Source: Gammaproteobacteria bacterium
GTDB lineage: Bacteria; Pseudomonadota; Gammaproteobacteria; Pseudomonadales; Azotimanducaceae
NCBI GenBank assembly: GCA_009841615.1
Contig: VXLL01000004.1
Span: forward strand, 1 to 63,294
Reading direction: 5' to 3'
DNA length: 63,294 nt
Shown: in pieces, positions 25,466 to 34,439 of the stretch
Layout: every line of letters begins with the position of its first letter
Numbering within the stretch: the first letter of the stretch is position 1
Notes under the pieces: generated by a model
What the model saw: the letters and a program-made list of their open reading frames with translations, nothing else
What the model was told of the DNA's origin: nothing
Databases searched by the model: none
Program-made: the position numbers and the translations under genes

Positions 25466-28215
25466 GAGCCTTTCAGTCTCTACTAAGCTCATTCAAAACT
25501 ACCAACAAGCCCAATGAAACCTCCTTAAATAGAAGCAAAGACGATCATGCGGTTCCGCAGCAAGAGGTTGCTTCTTTGTATCAGCGACCACGATCGTTTA
25601 CCGATTTCTTACCATGGATGGAATACATTGAAGATTCGCAGTGTTTTGTATTAGAAGACGGTTCAAGCCTCGGTGCGTTTTTAGAACTTAATCCGATAGG
25701 AACAGAAGCTAGAGAAGACAACTTTCTTGAAAATCTGCGAGATTGCATACAAGCGACGTTAACCGATTCGATTCCGGAACACGACTCTGCTCCCTGGGTC
25801 ATCCAATTCTTTGTTCAGAACGAGCACGATCTCTCTTTTTTAGAAGATCGACTTGCGAATTACGGAGCTCCAGCAGCTCTAAAGAGCGAATACCACCAGT
25901 TCTACCTGAACGAGTGTAAGAACCATCTAGCCACCATCACTAGTCCTGGTGGTCTCTTTAAGGATAGTGCGGTAACTGGTACACGTTGGCGCGGTCAGTT
26001 TCGACGGGTGAGAGTGGTGATTTACCGACGAAGCGCGAATGCTGAGAAGCAAAAAGTATCACTAGTCGATGCAGAAGTTGCGCTCAACGATACTATGTCG
26101 CGAGTTATCGCTTCGCTCGAAGTGGCAGGCCTAGTGTGTCGTCGCGGTACCGGTGAAGACTTTTATCGTTGGTTGCTGTCGTGGTTTAATCCGCATCCAA
26201 AATCTACAAAGTGTAAAAGTCCTCAAGAATTAGTGAAACTCGCACCCTATATTGCATCTGAACGAGCAAGTTATGGACATGATTTTGCCGAGAGTTTGTT
26301 GTTGTCTTGTCCCCAATCGGACTCTGAGCAGGGAGTATGGTGGTTCGACAGACTCCCTCACGCATTTATTTCGATCCAAAATTTCAGGAATATTCCGGAA
26401 ATAGGAATTTTGACTGCTGAAAAAACTTTCGGCAACCATACGTATGCTTTATTCGATCGGCTGCCTGAGCACACTATCTTGTGCTTAAACACTACGATCA
26501 AATCCCAATCGGTAGTTCGTACTCATGTGGCACGCATTAAACGCGCCGCGGTAGGAGACAGTGCTGATGCAGCACTAACTCGAGAAGATGCAGATGCGGT
26601 GGACCGTCAGATCGCTCGAGGCAATAAACTCTTTCCAGCTTCGATGGGTCTTTTCGTACGCGGCAATGACTTAACTGAATTACGTAAGAACATGACTGAA
26701 GTTAATGCGTTATTGTTATCGAATGGTTTTCAGCCTATCAGCGGTGAACAGGATCTACTGCCTCTAGACAGCTACATTCGAAATCTACCGATGGCACATG
26801 ATCCATCGCTCGACAAGCTTCGACGTAGATCTCGGTACGTTTTTTCCAAACACCTTGCCAATGTCGCACCCATTTACGGACGTTCTCGCGGAACCGGTCA
26901 TTCTGGTATTTTGTTTTTCAATCGTGGTGCAGAACCGTTGGATTTTGATCCACTGCACCCACAGGATCGTAAGAAGAACGCCCACATGCTGATTCTCGGA
27001 CCAACGGGAGCTGGGAAATCGGCGATGTTGGTGTATTTACTACAGCAAATGGTAGCTCGACACCGTCCTCGTGTTTTCATCATCGAAGCTGGTGGGTCGT
27101 TTACGTTGCTTGGGGAACACTTCAAGAAGCACGGGTTATCGGTGAATCAAATCACTCTCAATCCAGACGCGAACGTTTCTTTACCGCCATTTTCCGATGC
27201 AATCGAAGTGTTGGACGCTGACTCTACACAGCTGGATAGCGAAACAAGCGATGGAGAACCATCCAGTCGCGATCGTCTGGGCGAAATGGAAATCGTTGCA
27301 AGAGTGATGATTACTGGAGGCGATGCACGTGAGGACAGTAAAGTCTCGCGAGCAGATAGATTGCTCATTCGTAGTAGCATCATTAAAGCAGCAGAACAGG
27401 TTCGAAATGAGGGTAGGGAGCAAGTTCTGATCTCAGATGTGGTTAAGGCGTTTTCAATGAATGCCCGAGATGTAAATCTTCCAGCACCTCGACAGTTACG
27501 CGCGCAAGAGATGGCAGATGCGATGGCTCTGTTCACATCTGGCATCGCGAATCATTTCTTTAACCGAGAAGGTACACCGTGGCCAGATGTGGATGTCACT
27601 ATCTTGGAAATGGGGTTATTGGCGAGGGAAGGGTATGAAGATCAACTTACGGTTGCATATTTATCAATGATGAGTCACATCAATGACCTAGTCGAAAAGA
27701 TGCAACATTCCGATCGACCAACATTAGTTGTCACAGACGAGGGACACTTGATCACGACGCATCCATTGCTAGCAAATTACGTTGTAAAAATAACTAAGAT
27801 GTGGCGCAAACTTGGAGCTTGGTTCTGGATTGCGACCCAGAACTTGGCAGATTTTCCGGACGCGAGTAAACGAATGTTGAACATGATGGAATGGTGGCTG
27901 TGTTTGGTCATGCCAAAAGAAGAAATCGATCAAATCGCGCGCTTTCGAGAACTGACGTCCGCACAACGTACTCTATTGTTATCCGCTAAGAAGGAACCCG
28001 GTAAATACGTAGAGGGCGTTGTTTTGTCTGACAATTTAGAAACATTGTTTCGAAATGTACCGCCTTCATTGTCGTTAGCTCTTGCGATGACAGAAAAACA
28101 CGAAAAAGCACAACGGCGACAGATTATGGAAGAACGCGGATGTTCCGAAGTAGAAGCAGCCTATGAAGTAGCTCGAAAAATTTCTCAAGAACGAAAGGAA
28201 GCACAATCATCCTAA
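25462..28215 (+). CDS. TIGR03744/PFL_4707-type conjugative transfer ATPase (VirB4/TraC-like)
   Basis: 917 residues from a TTG start coupled to the previous stop (TTGA). The N-terminal domain has the family's 'F...L.W..Y......F.LEDG' feel (FTDFLPWMEYIEDSQCFVLEDGSS). Walker A is GPTGAGKSAM at about residues 513-522, Walker B is LVVTDEGH with Asp about 759 and Glu about 760, followed by TKMWRKLGAWFWIATQN, a typical VirB4 sensor stretch. It powers assembly and transport in the T4SS from the cytoplasmic face of the inner membrane. Length is usual for the family. In complete ICEs a DsbC-like gene and the TIGR03755-57 genes follow; here the operon stops and a converging restriction endonuclease gene begins 228 bp later. 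Confidence 0.94.
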   Translation: MRAFQSLLSSFKTTNKPNETSLNRSKDDHAVPQQEVASLYQRPRSFTDFLPWMEYIEDSQCFVLEDGSSLGAFLELNPIGTEAREDNFLENLRDCIQATLTDSIPEHDSAPWVIQFFVQNEHDLSFLEDRLANYGAPAALKSEYHQFYLNECKNHLATITSPGGLFKDSAVTGTRWRGQFRRVRVVIYRRSANAEKQKVSLVDAEVALNDTMSRVIASLEVAGLVCRRGTGEDFYRWLLSWFNPHPKSTKCKSPQELVKLAPYIASERASYGHDFAESLLLSCPQSDSEQGVWWFDRLPHAFISIQNFRNIPEIGILTAEKTFGNHTYALFDRLPEHTILCLNTTIKSQSVVRTHVARIKRAAVGDSADAALTREDADAVDRQIARGNKLFPASMGLFVRGNDLTELRKNMTEVNALLLSNGFQPISGEQDLLPLDSYIRNLPMAHDPSLDKLRRRSRYVFSKHLANVAPIYGRSRGTGHSGILFFNRGAEPLDFDPLHPQDRKKNAHMLILGPTGAGKSAMLVYLLQQMVARHRPRVFIIEAGGSFTLLGEHFKKHGLSVNQITLNPDANVSLPPFSDAIEVLDADSTQLDSETSDGEPSSRDRLGEMEIVARVMITGGDAREDSKVSRADRLLIRSSIIKAAEQVRNEGREQVLISDVVKAFSMNARDVNLPAPRQLRAQEMADAMALFTSGIANHFFNREGTPWPDVDVTILEMGLLAREGYEDQLTVAYLSMMSHINDLVEKMQHSDRPTLVVTDEGHLITTHPLLANYVVKITKMWRKLGAWFWIATQNLADFPDASKRMLNMMEWWLCLVMPKEEIDQIARFRELTSAQRTLLLSAKKEPGKYVEGVVLSDNLETLFRNVPPSLSLALAMTEKHEKAQRRQIMEERGCSEVEAAYEVARKISQERKEAQSS

Positions 28216-28443
28216 CATCTGAAGTATCAGCAAACTAGATATTTCAATTTTTTGCCGCGCAGTTGACCGCAGTGTAGGTCGGAATTTTTAATTGGTAATT
28301 TAGAAGATACCGTCATTCACACTTAGTCGAAACTCACCAAAATGATAAAGCCTCACCGGTCCCTCAACTATACTCAATGATCACGAATTTTTCGCGATTG
28401 GGTACTGCTCAATTATTCGAAATCCAACAAAAGTGAATCCGAC

Positions 28444-29178
28444 TCATTGAATTCTCCCCTGATGAACAGATTGCATTGGTATTCCTATCAAGAGCAAAGG
28501 GCAAGGATTACCCACACCTCGAGCGATCCGTGTTATTAGCTTGTCCCAAGGTGTGGTCGCATTTCCAAACTTATCACGCACGAACCTAAATGCCCATGCT
28601 CCAACAAAATCTTCAGTAGACTCTCCAACCATGAAAATCTGTCGACGCGTTGGGCTCAAACCAAACTGTACGAGGTCTTCGAAGCGATGAACACCGTGAC
28701 TATCTGCACAAGTCTTGACGATCTGAACTAGGTTTCTTTGTAGCGAATCTCCACGTGTGACAATGACACCGGCACTTATTGCACCTTCGCTATGAAGTCT
28801 CTGAAAGTTGTCAAGATCACGATCAAAAAACGGGTCCTTATTGTTCCATTCAATTTCTAATGCGATAGTCCCATTATCAGTTTTGCGCACATGGTCAATT
28901 TCGTGCGAAATTGCAGCTCGTTCGATACCATCGACGATTTTCTTGATTTCAATTTTGTGTTTACACCAGCCTCGTTTAGTAAGAGATCGTCGAAGGCGTT
29001 GAGTGGATTTAGCCTCACCTCCACCACCCTGGATCAATTCGTAATCCATAATTCGAACCTCTCTAAGAATCTCGCATAATTCGTGCAATGGCTCGGCAAA
29101 GTCTGTAGCAAGAACTGTTATAGCATGGTTTTCTGCCTGAATGTCGAAACCTGAGTCTTCTAGATCAGTTAGATTCAA
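28444..29178 (-). CDS. BglII/BstYI-like type II restriction endonuclease
   Basis: 244 residues from TTG 29178, coupled to the methyltransferase stop by TTGA. The core ISHEIDHVRKTDNGTIALEIEWNNKDP is followed by FFDRDLDNFQRLH, the pattern of the BglII/BstYI family. An Asp, Glu and Asn spaced D-x8-E-x-N (TDNG...IEWN) agree with the D/E/Q metal-site spacing I recall for BglII. Lys/Arg-rich helices precede it. It would cut at a GATC-centred six-base site (RGATCY or AGATCT type); the exact site cannot be read from sequence. The paired adenine methyltransferase is directly upstream on the same strand, forming a complete R-M unit. The N-terminus before the catalytic core is of normal length, so the TTG start is credible. 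Confidence 0.83.
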   Translation of the reverse strand: MNLTDLEDSGFDIQAENHAITVLATDFAEPLHELCEILREVRIMDYELIQGGGGEAKSTQRLRRSLTKRGWCKHKIEIKKIVDGIERAAISHEIDHVRKTDNGTIALEIEWNNKDPFFDRDLDNFQRLHSEGAISAGVIVTRGDSLQRNLVQIVKTCADSHGVHRFEDLVQFGLSPTRRQIFMVGESTEDFVGAWAFRFVRDKFGNATTPWDKLITRIARGVGNPCPLLLIGIPMQSVHQGRIQ

Positions 29179-29807
29179 CGCGCGACGACTGCAGAGTTGT
29201 AATCATATGTTGGCCAATCAGGTTGATAGTCCTTCTCTGCTTGATCACCCCAAACAGTCCAATTCTCGCGAATTCCTCGGCCGAACAGTTCTAAGTAAGG
29301 ACCCCAACTACACCGTTCGATGATCTGATATTGCTCGTCAGGTTTTCGGGAGTGTTCTCGCTTTCGGCTAGCAACAAAATTGACTTGACTCCGACCGGGG
29401 TCGAGCGTACGTACATTCGTTCCTCGAACTCCAAATAGGATCACTTCAGTTACGTTTCGGAAATAGAATCCAACGCCTCTCCCGTCCGGACCCCCATCTT
29501 TTCGGATTTTGTGCCAGATTAGGTTCGTTTTGTACTCGAATCCCCACGCACTCAGCACCTGTAGGCCTTCTGGCAAAAGGGCATTTGGGACCCATAAATA
29601 GCAATGCGATCTGTCAGCGGTATGTTCGATGACGGGAAGTTCCGCGATTTCTTCGACGGAGAGTGTGTCATACCGAGTCAATCGACGATGCTCAGGAGCT
29701 ACCTTTCCAGTTCGATTTACGAACCGCCATGGTGGGTCAGCGAGAATCGTACCAAACTTCCTGTTACCCAAAAATTCCGACAGATCCATTGCCGATGATT
29801 TCGCCAT
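29175..29807 (-). CDS. MT-A70-family DNA adenine-N6 methyltransferase
   Basis: 210 residues. The catalytic DPPW sits in GTILADPPWRF (about residues 18-28), the hallmark of MT-A70 methyltransferases. HCYLWVPNALLPEGLQVLSAWGFEYKTNLIWHK and the SAM-binding end (YLELFGRGIRENWTVWGDQ) follow, all as in bacterial MT-A70 enzymes of R-M systems. Protects host DNA from the co-operonic BglII-like nuclease; methyltransferase first, nuclease second and coupled by a 4-bp overlap. Start: ATG 29807, MAKSSAM. No independent specificity subunit seen. Confidence 0.92.
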   Translation of the reverse strand: MAKSSAMDLSEFLGNRKFGTILADPPWRFVNRTGKVAPEHRRLTRYDTLSVEEIAELPVIEHTADRSHCYLWVPNALLPEGLQVLSAWGFEYKTNLIWHKIRKDGGPDGRGVGFYFRNVTEVILFGVRGTNVRTLDPGRSQVNFVASRKREHSRKPDEQYQIIERCSWGPYLELFGRGIRENWTVWGDQAEKDYQPDWPTYDYNSAVVAR

Positions 29808-30153
29808 ATTACAGGTGTTCTTGTTTTACAAATCCACCTGAATTATAACATGCTCTCTTGAATATTTATCCTTAAATCTCTTCACAAGCATGATTTGTTA
29901 TTTCTCTTCTTCACGAGGAATATCGGTTGAAACAGATTGTCCTTTGGCAGCAGTAGACCTTAAAGCCATATACCATTACAAAACCAGAGTCTTAAGAGTG
30001 CTCAATTCACGAGAAGTCCAACGAAGTCAAATCAAACGACACTGAAACATACGGATCTTTCTCCGATGGATCAGTAGTGCCGAAGACAAGTAGTTGCGTT
30101 GTGGTCGATCCCAGCGCTAGTTCGTTTGGTGTATAGGCGAATTGTTCACAAAG
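29808..30153 (-). other. 346-bp region with an open in-frame stretch after a TlpA-like gene
   Basis: The right part (30007-30153, minus strand) directly continues the frame of the TlpA-like lipoprotein for 48 codons after its TAA stop and ends at TGA 30009-30007. The would-be peptide looks protein-like (ELALGSTTTQLLVFGTTDP ... VSVSFDLTSLDFS). It may be the tail of a lost gene or of a longer ancestor. The left part (29808-29950) is AT-rich and presumably carries the methyltransferase promoter. Confidence 0.4.
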
Positions 30154-31920
30154 TTATTCAGCTGACTCTTCATCCCATCGAGTAGCGAGCACCTTCTCAA
30201 GCTCCGTAGTTGGTAAATCGAGTTGTACGATACATCCTTCTGTGTCGATTAAGAACTTTTTGGGTATGTAATTCACACCATAGGCTGTTGCCATCGGAGC
30301 TTGCCATCCCTTCAATTCGCCATCGTCCGCTGCGTCGATCACATCGATCCATGGTAGTTCATTCTCTTCAAAACCGATTTTCCAATCTTCCAATGTACTG
30401 TCAATTGAGATTGTGACAATTTCAAAGCCTTCGTTCTGATACTTCGAATACATCTCTTTTAGTGCAGGAAAGCTGTCGATGCACGGACCGCACCAAGAAG
30501 CCCAAAAGTCTACTAAAACTAGCTCGTTTTCTTTCAAAACGTTGTGCAGCGATACCGCTTCGCCTTCGAGATTGTCAAGAGTAAACGGAGGTGCGAGTTG
30601 CCCCGGAACGACCGTGTCTTCGTTTTGTGCGACTGAGATTCGCTGAACCACTTCTTCAATCTGAGGTTTGATGTGTAGCTCAACAAATTCCGCGCTGAAG
30701 CGGGGTTCTAACTCCTTAAGTGTTGCTAGTTTTTCTTCGTCGCGGTCGTATCCAAAAGGATCGAGTTGAAATGCCATCCATGCCAAGACAAGGTCGTCAG
30801 TGTTGAGTATGATCGGTAGTAACGATTCGATTCGTCTATCTTTGATTTGTTGGCTAAATTCTTCAACGCGTTCATAACCTGGTGGAAAGAGTGAATGACC
30901 ACCAGTGTCGACTTCTATAGAAGACAAGTCAACGTGTTGACACTCAGTAGCGGGTGGGTTATGCGTCGCAAAAGTAAGAGTTGGTGTCTCTGCAATCTCA
31001 TCTTCCGTATCTTCCGTGCTTATTTCTGACTCTTGGTCTGTTTCGTCGGTAGTTTCAAGCGACTTTGCAAATTCGACGTAAGCGAGGTGTTGTTGTTTTA
31101 GAATTTTTAGGTATTCGGGATCGTCAAGCCAATCAGTGACTAACTGAGTATGAAGCCCTTCTCGATCTGCGGATATTACGATCGTTCCAGTATTCTCGAC
31201 TTGCTCCATTCTGTAATTGAAACCGGGTTCAAATATACCTTGTTTCAAAGTGATCATGGAATAGCTATTTAATTCTTCAATCCATATTGAAAACAGCGTT
31301 GGTTTATCGAGATCTCCTTCGAAGGAGAACTTACCGTTGTCAACTAAAACGGGACCGTACGACTTGTACTCTGTAGAGCCATCAAGTTCGTAAGTTCTTC
31401 CATAAACTCGGACCATTGTTAGCTCAGGGTGATAATCTCCTAACTCTTTAAGGTCGCCAGAAAGCGTAAATCTACGTTCTGGATTGGTCGACCGATGATC
31501 TGTGCCTTTCAGATAAATATCTTGAGAGTTCGCGGTGAGGAGAAATTCAACTTTATTCTTTGAATTAGGTTGTAGTAAAACTTTTGCCGAGCTAATCAAT
31601 TCTTCGTCTTTCCACACACTAAGTGTGACTGGCACCGGGTGGTCTACGGAACCTCGCAATCTAATCTTGCGGTTTTTGAACACACCAGAGGTAATTTCCA
31701 TTGAGGGTATCTCTTCGGCTTCATCGACTGTATCGACTTCAACGGATGCAATCGTGACACGAAACTCGTGCTCGGTAGTCGGTTCATCGTCGACATAGAT
31801 TATTTCGCCAGTAAGGATGAAAGTATTTTTTTGTGAGCCTGAGTCACTAAACATCTGACAACCTGAGATCGTCAATGTGATAGCAATCAGACCAAGAACG
31901 GTTAACAGAACTTTTTTCAT
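30154..31920 (-). CDS. TlpA-like thioredoxin lipoprotein with DUF4369-like N-terminus
   Basis: 588 residues. Lipoprotein signal MKKVLLTVLGLIAITLTISGC with lipobox ISGC. Two beta-sandwich repeats of DUF4369 type follow (FILTGEIIYVDDE..., RFTLSGDLKELGDYHPELTMVRVYG...), then an acidic linker (SEISTEDTEDEIAE). The C-terminal thioredoxin domain is of the TlpA/ResA kind (APPFTLDNLEGEAVSLHNVL, then VDFWASWCGPC with W476-C477-G-P-C480, and a cis-Pro region GVNYIPKKFLID). Such proteins are periplasmic or membrane-anchored disulfide reductases; the substrate is unknown. A second full-length homologue is at 60235-61926 and a third at the right edge. Monocistronic, divergent from the cytosine methyltransferase gene. 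Confidence 0.9.
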   Translation of the reverse strand: MKKVLLTVLGLIAITLTISGCQMFSDSGSQKNTFILTGEIIYVDDEPTTEHEFRVTIASVEVDTVDEAEEIPSMEITSGVFKNRKIRLRGSVDHPVPVTLSVWKDEELISSAKVLLQPNSKNKVEFLLTANSQDIYLKGTDHRSTNPERRFTLSGDLKELGDYHPELTMVRVYGRTYELDGSTEYKSYGPVLVDNGKFSFEGDLDKPTLFSIWIEELNSYSMITLKQGIFEPGFNYRMEQVENTGTIVISADREGLHTQLVTDWLDDPEYLKILKQQHLAYVEFAKSLETTDETDQESEISTEDTEDEIAETPTLTFATHNPPATECQHVDLSSIEVDTGGHSLFPPGYERVEEFSQQIKDRRIESLLPIILNTDDLVLAWMAFQLDPFGYDRDEEKLATLKELEPRFSAEFVELHIKPQIEEVVQRISVAQNEDTVVPGQLAPPFTLDNLEGEAVSLHNVLKENELVLVDFWASWCGPCIDSFPALKEMYSKYQNEGFEIVTISIDSTLEDWKIGFEENELPWIDVIDAADDGELKGWQAPMATAYGVNYIPKKFLIDTEGCIVQLDLPTTELEKVLATRWDEESAE

Positions 31921-32162
31921 GATAGATTTCCGGTAATAGTAGTGGGCAACACAGGGTGAATCAATTCAACTGGATTGTGTGGGTCTTGTTCGGTATCTAC
32001 TCGTGAATTTTACCTACAGGATTCAAGACAAGTTCTCAGTTTAGAATTGCGCTAGCATTTTACATTCTGCGAAACAACCCATTTTGCAAGTCAAGCACAC
32101 TTGAGTCAATTTCAAAATTTCATGTTAGTTTCCGTAACATATAGGATATAGCTACCAACAAG

Positions 32163-33242
32163 ATGCCTAGATCCATAGATAGGCGAAGTGAAACGATCTC
32201 AGAAAATTCCGCGAAATTGACGAATTCCAAACCATTAATGAAACAATCTAGCGACATAACCACTTTCTCAGATTTATTTTGTGGCATCGGTGGTTTCCAC
32301 TATGCAGCAAATCAGTTAGGACTAGAGTGTGTTTTTGCTTGTGACATTGATCAAGCCTGTCGAGAACAGTACAAGCACAATTTTGGATTCGAACCTGCTG
32401 CGGATATTAAGCTTGTAAGAGCTGAAGAGGTACCGGATCACGATGTATTGTTCGCTGGATTTTCCTGCCAACCATTTTCAATTATCGGTGATCGTAGAGG
32501 GCTAGATGACCGTCGAGGCACTCTTTACCATGAAATTTTGCGGATAGTTAGCGTCAAGAAACCAAAAGCTCTTGTTCTAGAAAATGTACGCCAATTCTCA
32601 ACTAATTCCAACGGAAGGGCGTTGAATGCGGTGTTAGTCAGTCTAAGCAACTTCGGCTACTCTTGTCAATGGAAAATTTTGAATGCGTTAGACTTTGGTC
32701 TTCCGCAAAAAAGAGAGCGCGTGATAGTGGTTGGCTTGCTGCGACCGGGAGTGATGGACTTGTTTCAATGGCCGAAACCAATACCAAACTACAAACCTCT
32801 CGCCGACGTCTTGGAGCAAAACCCCGCTCAGAGACATTTTGCGAGTGAGACAATACGGAAAAAACGCATGTCGCGACATTTGCCCAAAACCTCACCTGCA
32901 ATCTGGCACGAGAATAAGGGTGGGAACGTTAGCTCATCTCCATTCTCGTGTGTATTGAGAGCTAACGCCAGCCACAACTATCTACTGGTAGATGGAGAGC
33001 GAAGGTTAACACCCAGGGAACAACTGCGATTGCAAGGATTTCCCGAGAGTTTTGAGGTCATTGGTAGCGACAGTCAGATTAGAAAACAGGTCGGCAATGC
33101 GGTACCAATACCAATGATTAGATCTGTAGTCGAAGGAGTGCTAAGTGCGCACAGTCAAATTAAAATGCTACCTCGGTTTCTCCACTCACGACGTAAGTCA
33201 ACAAAAAGACATTTACGTGGTTTGATGCCGTACCTAAGCTAA
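32163..33242 (+). CDS. DNA (cytosine-5)-methyltransferase with a grafted C-terminal tail
   Basis: 359 residues. Conserved motifs appear in order: I TFSDLFCGIGGFHYAANQLG, IV GFSCQPFSIIGDRRGLDD (catalytic Cys in an SCQ variant of PCQ), VI ENVRQF, VIII LPQKRERVIVVG, a short target-recognition region near FASETIRKKRMSR, and X QVGNAVPIPMI. Methylates the C5 of cytosine, with SAM. No cognate nuclease is adjacent, so it is either solitary or the survivor of an R-M or phosphorothioate-linked locus. After motif X the last ~24 residues (PRFLHSRRKSTKRHLRG...) are read antisense through a DUF4007 gene remnant. The native protein therefore probably ended earlier, and a deletion junction lies near 33160. 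An ATG at 32238 is an alternative start nearer motif I. Confidence 0.9.
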   Translation: MPRSIDRRSETISENSAKLTNSKPLMKQSSDITTFSDLFCGIGGFHYAANQLGLECVFACDIDQACREQYKHNFGFEPAADIKLVRAEEVPDHDVLFAGFSCQPFSIIGDRRGLDDRRGTLYHEILRIVSVKKPKALVLENVRQFSTNSNGRALNAVLVSLSNFGYSCQWKILNALDFGLPQKRERVIVVGLLRPGVMDLFQWPKPIPNYKPLADVLEQNPAQRHFASETIRKKRMSRHLPKTSPAIWHENKGGNVSSSPFSCVLRANASHNYLLVDGERRLTPREQLRLQGFPESFEVIGSDSQIRKQVGNAVPIPMIRSVVEGVLSAHSQIKMLPRFLHSRRKSTKRHLRGLMPYLS

Positions 33243-33724
33243 TAGTTCGGTTGGAATTCGTTGAGTAAGACCGGACTGAAGCCACAAATTTCTCGCGAGT
33301 GATTTCCTGATCGAGTATATCCAAGAACGCAAGCACCCATGCGCCTAAAACCTGCGTGAACAGTCAACATCCAATGAAGTCGCCAAAGAGCACTTTGTGT
33401 TTCGAGGTAGGGATCAAGACCATTATGAGGATTTAGTAGTGTATGAGCAAACTCTGTCGGAAGTACTTTCTTTCCAACCGTGTGGGTCAAACCAAATGCT
33501 TCGCCCCAGAAACGTAGTGACTTAACCATGTTTCGACCCAATCCCAACCGCATTATCGCTTCTTCATCGTTTGCGAATAGGTTGGGGTTCTCGATGATCG
33601 CTTCGTAGAGTTTTGGCAACCATCCATATCGACACGCAAAAGATTCGTGTCCAGAGAAAATTCGCGGGCAAGTTGCAACCTCCCGCACAGTTTCTTGGTT
33701 GTACTTCACAAAAGTTTTAATCAA
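33160..33724 (-). pseudogene. DUF4007-family gene remnant, frameshifted and 3'-truncated
   Basis: The open part (33239-33724, TTG start coupled by TTGA to the 61-codon ORF upstream) encodes IFSGHESFACRYGWLPKLYEAI, GLGRNMVKSLRFWGEAFGL and LDPYLETQSALWRLHWML, the pattern of DUF4007. After LTVHAG the family similarity moves to the +1 frame: the other frame reads LGAWVLAFLDILDQEITREKF, then NHVNVFLLTYVVS, up to a stop at 33160. One base has evidently been lost around 33350-33360. The 3' end is cut where the converging cytosine methyltransferase gene ends. DUF4007 proteins are, as far as I recall, neighbours of PAPS-reductase/DND-type defence genes, so this is a decayed defence locus. Confidence 0.72.
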
Positions 33725-33906
33725 TCCTTACTCTCCCAAACACACTTGAATTTGTCACACACAAAATTCAGCTCTGGTCTGCGCTCTCTACTATGTGATC
33801 GACTCAAGTCAGGTACTACGTTTTCACAATTCACTGGATTTTGAGTTCCGTTTGGTTGTTCCGCACTCGATATACAGTTTCCGCCATGCTTCTTACTAAT
33901 CCACAA
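33721..33906 (-). pseudogene. short ORF upstream of DUF4007 remnant, probably a gene tail
   Basis: 61 codons ending ...ELNFVCDKFKCVWESKD, whose TGA overlaps the TTG start of the DUF4007 remnant. The tight coupling suggests it is the 3' end of the gene that once preceded DUF4007 in an operon, by context perhaps a PAPS-reductase-like protein. I do not recognise the sequence, and its ATG may not be a true start. Continuous reading upstream of 33906 was not found. Confidence 0.35.
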
Positions 33907-34439
33907 TTCTGCTTCGTAGACGAAATCTTAAGAACATGCGAGACAGAAGAGTTGTTCATGTTTATGCCAATCCATCCCAAAGTTTGAGTGATCTAATTGG
34001 GAACAGGAACAATTTGATTCAAGTAAAGCCAGCTTACCGAGCCGACTAAACTAGCTGTTCAAAGTTCTAATTTGATCGCCGTTATAGATATCAAAGCAAC
34101 CGCTGGAATCAAGCAAGCGTGGACTGATCGCACTACTCCCGGTAACAGATTAGTCGATATCGAAATCTCGGTTGTCGTGATCGACAACAGCCTGTCCTCA
34201 ACAATGAACTGGATACAGGCGTTTTAAGTTACCTCAGATTAAAAATGTGAAGTTGATTCTATATCGCGAAGATCAGGTGAGATTCACTAAAATGAATTTC
34301 GAAGACACGATGTATTCATAAAAAAATTGTCATTGGAAGGCATTGAAACATGGTGTATAACTGATTTAGATATTGGAATTAGGGTCATAATCACGAGGTG
34401 AGAATGTAATATGAAGGAAAATAACCGATTGAAATAGCT
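33907..34439. other. 533-bp region without a supported gene
   Basis: No ORF with a start and ribosome site. One plus-strand frame stays open from about 34025 to 34227 (ending in TAA after ...NWIQAF) without a start codon or recognised similarity, possibly gene debris at the defence-locus boundary. The last 150 bp are AT-rich and should contain the promoter of the following membrane-protein gene. Confidence 0.35.

Noticed and set aside
27147..27545. 132-codon minus-strand frame in the VirB4-like gene
   Set aside because: Antisense shadow; the plus frame carries Walker motifs.
16257..28215. att sites or a tRNA gene bounding an ICE
   Set aside because: I looked for tRNA-like TTCGA arms and long direct repeats at both ends and found none inside the window.
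34025..34230. open plus-strand stretch ending ...NWIQAF before the helical-repeat gene
   Set aside because: No start codon, no ribosome site, no similarity; kept only as a remark in the spacer entry.
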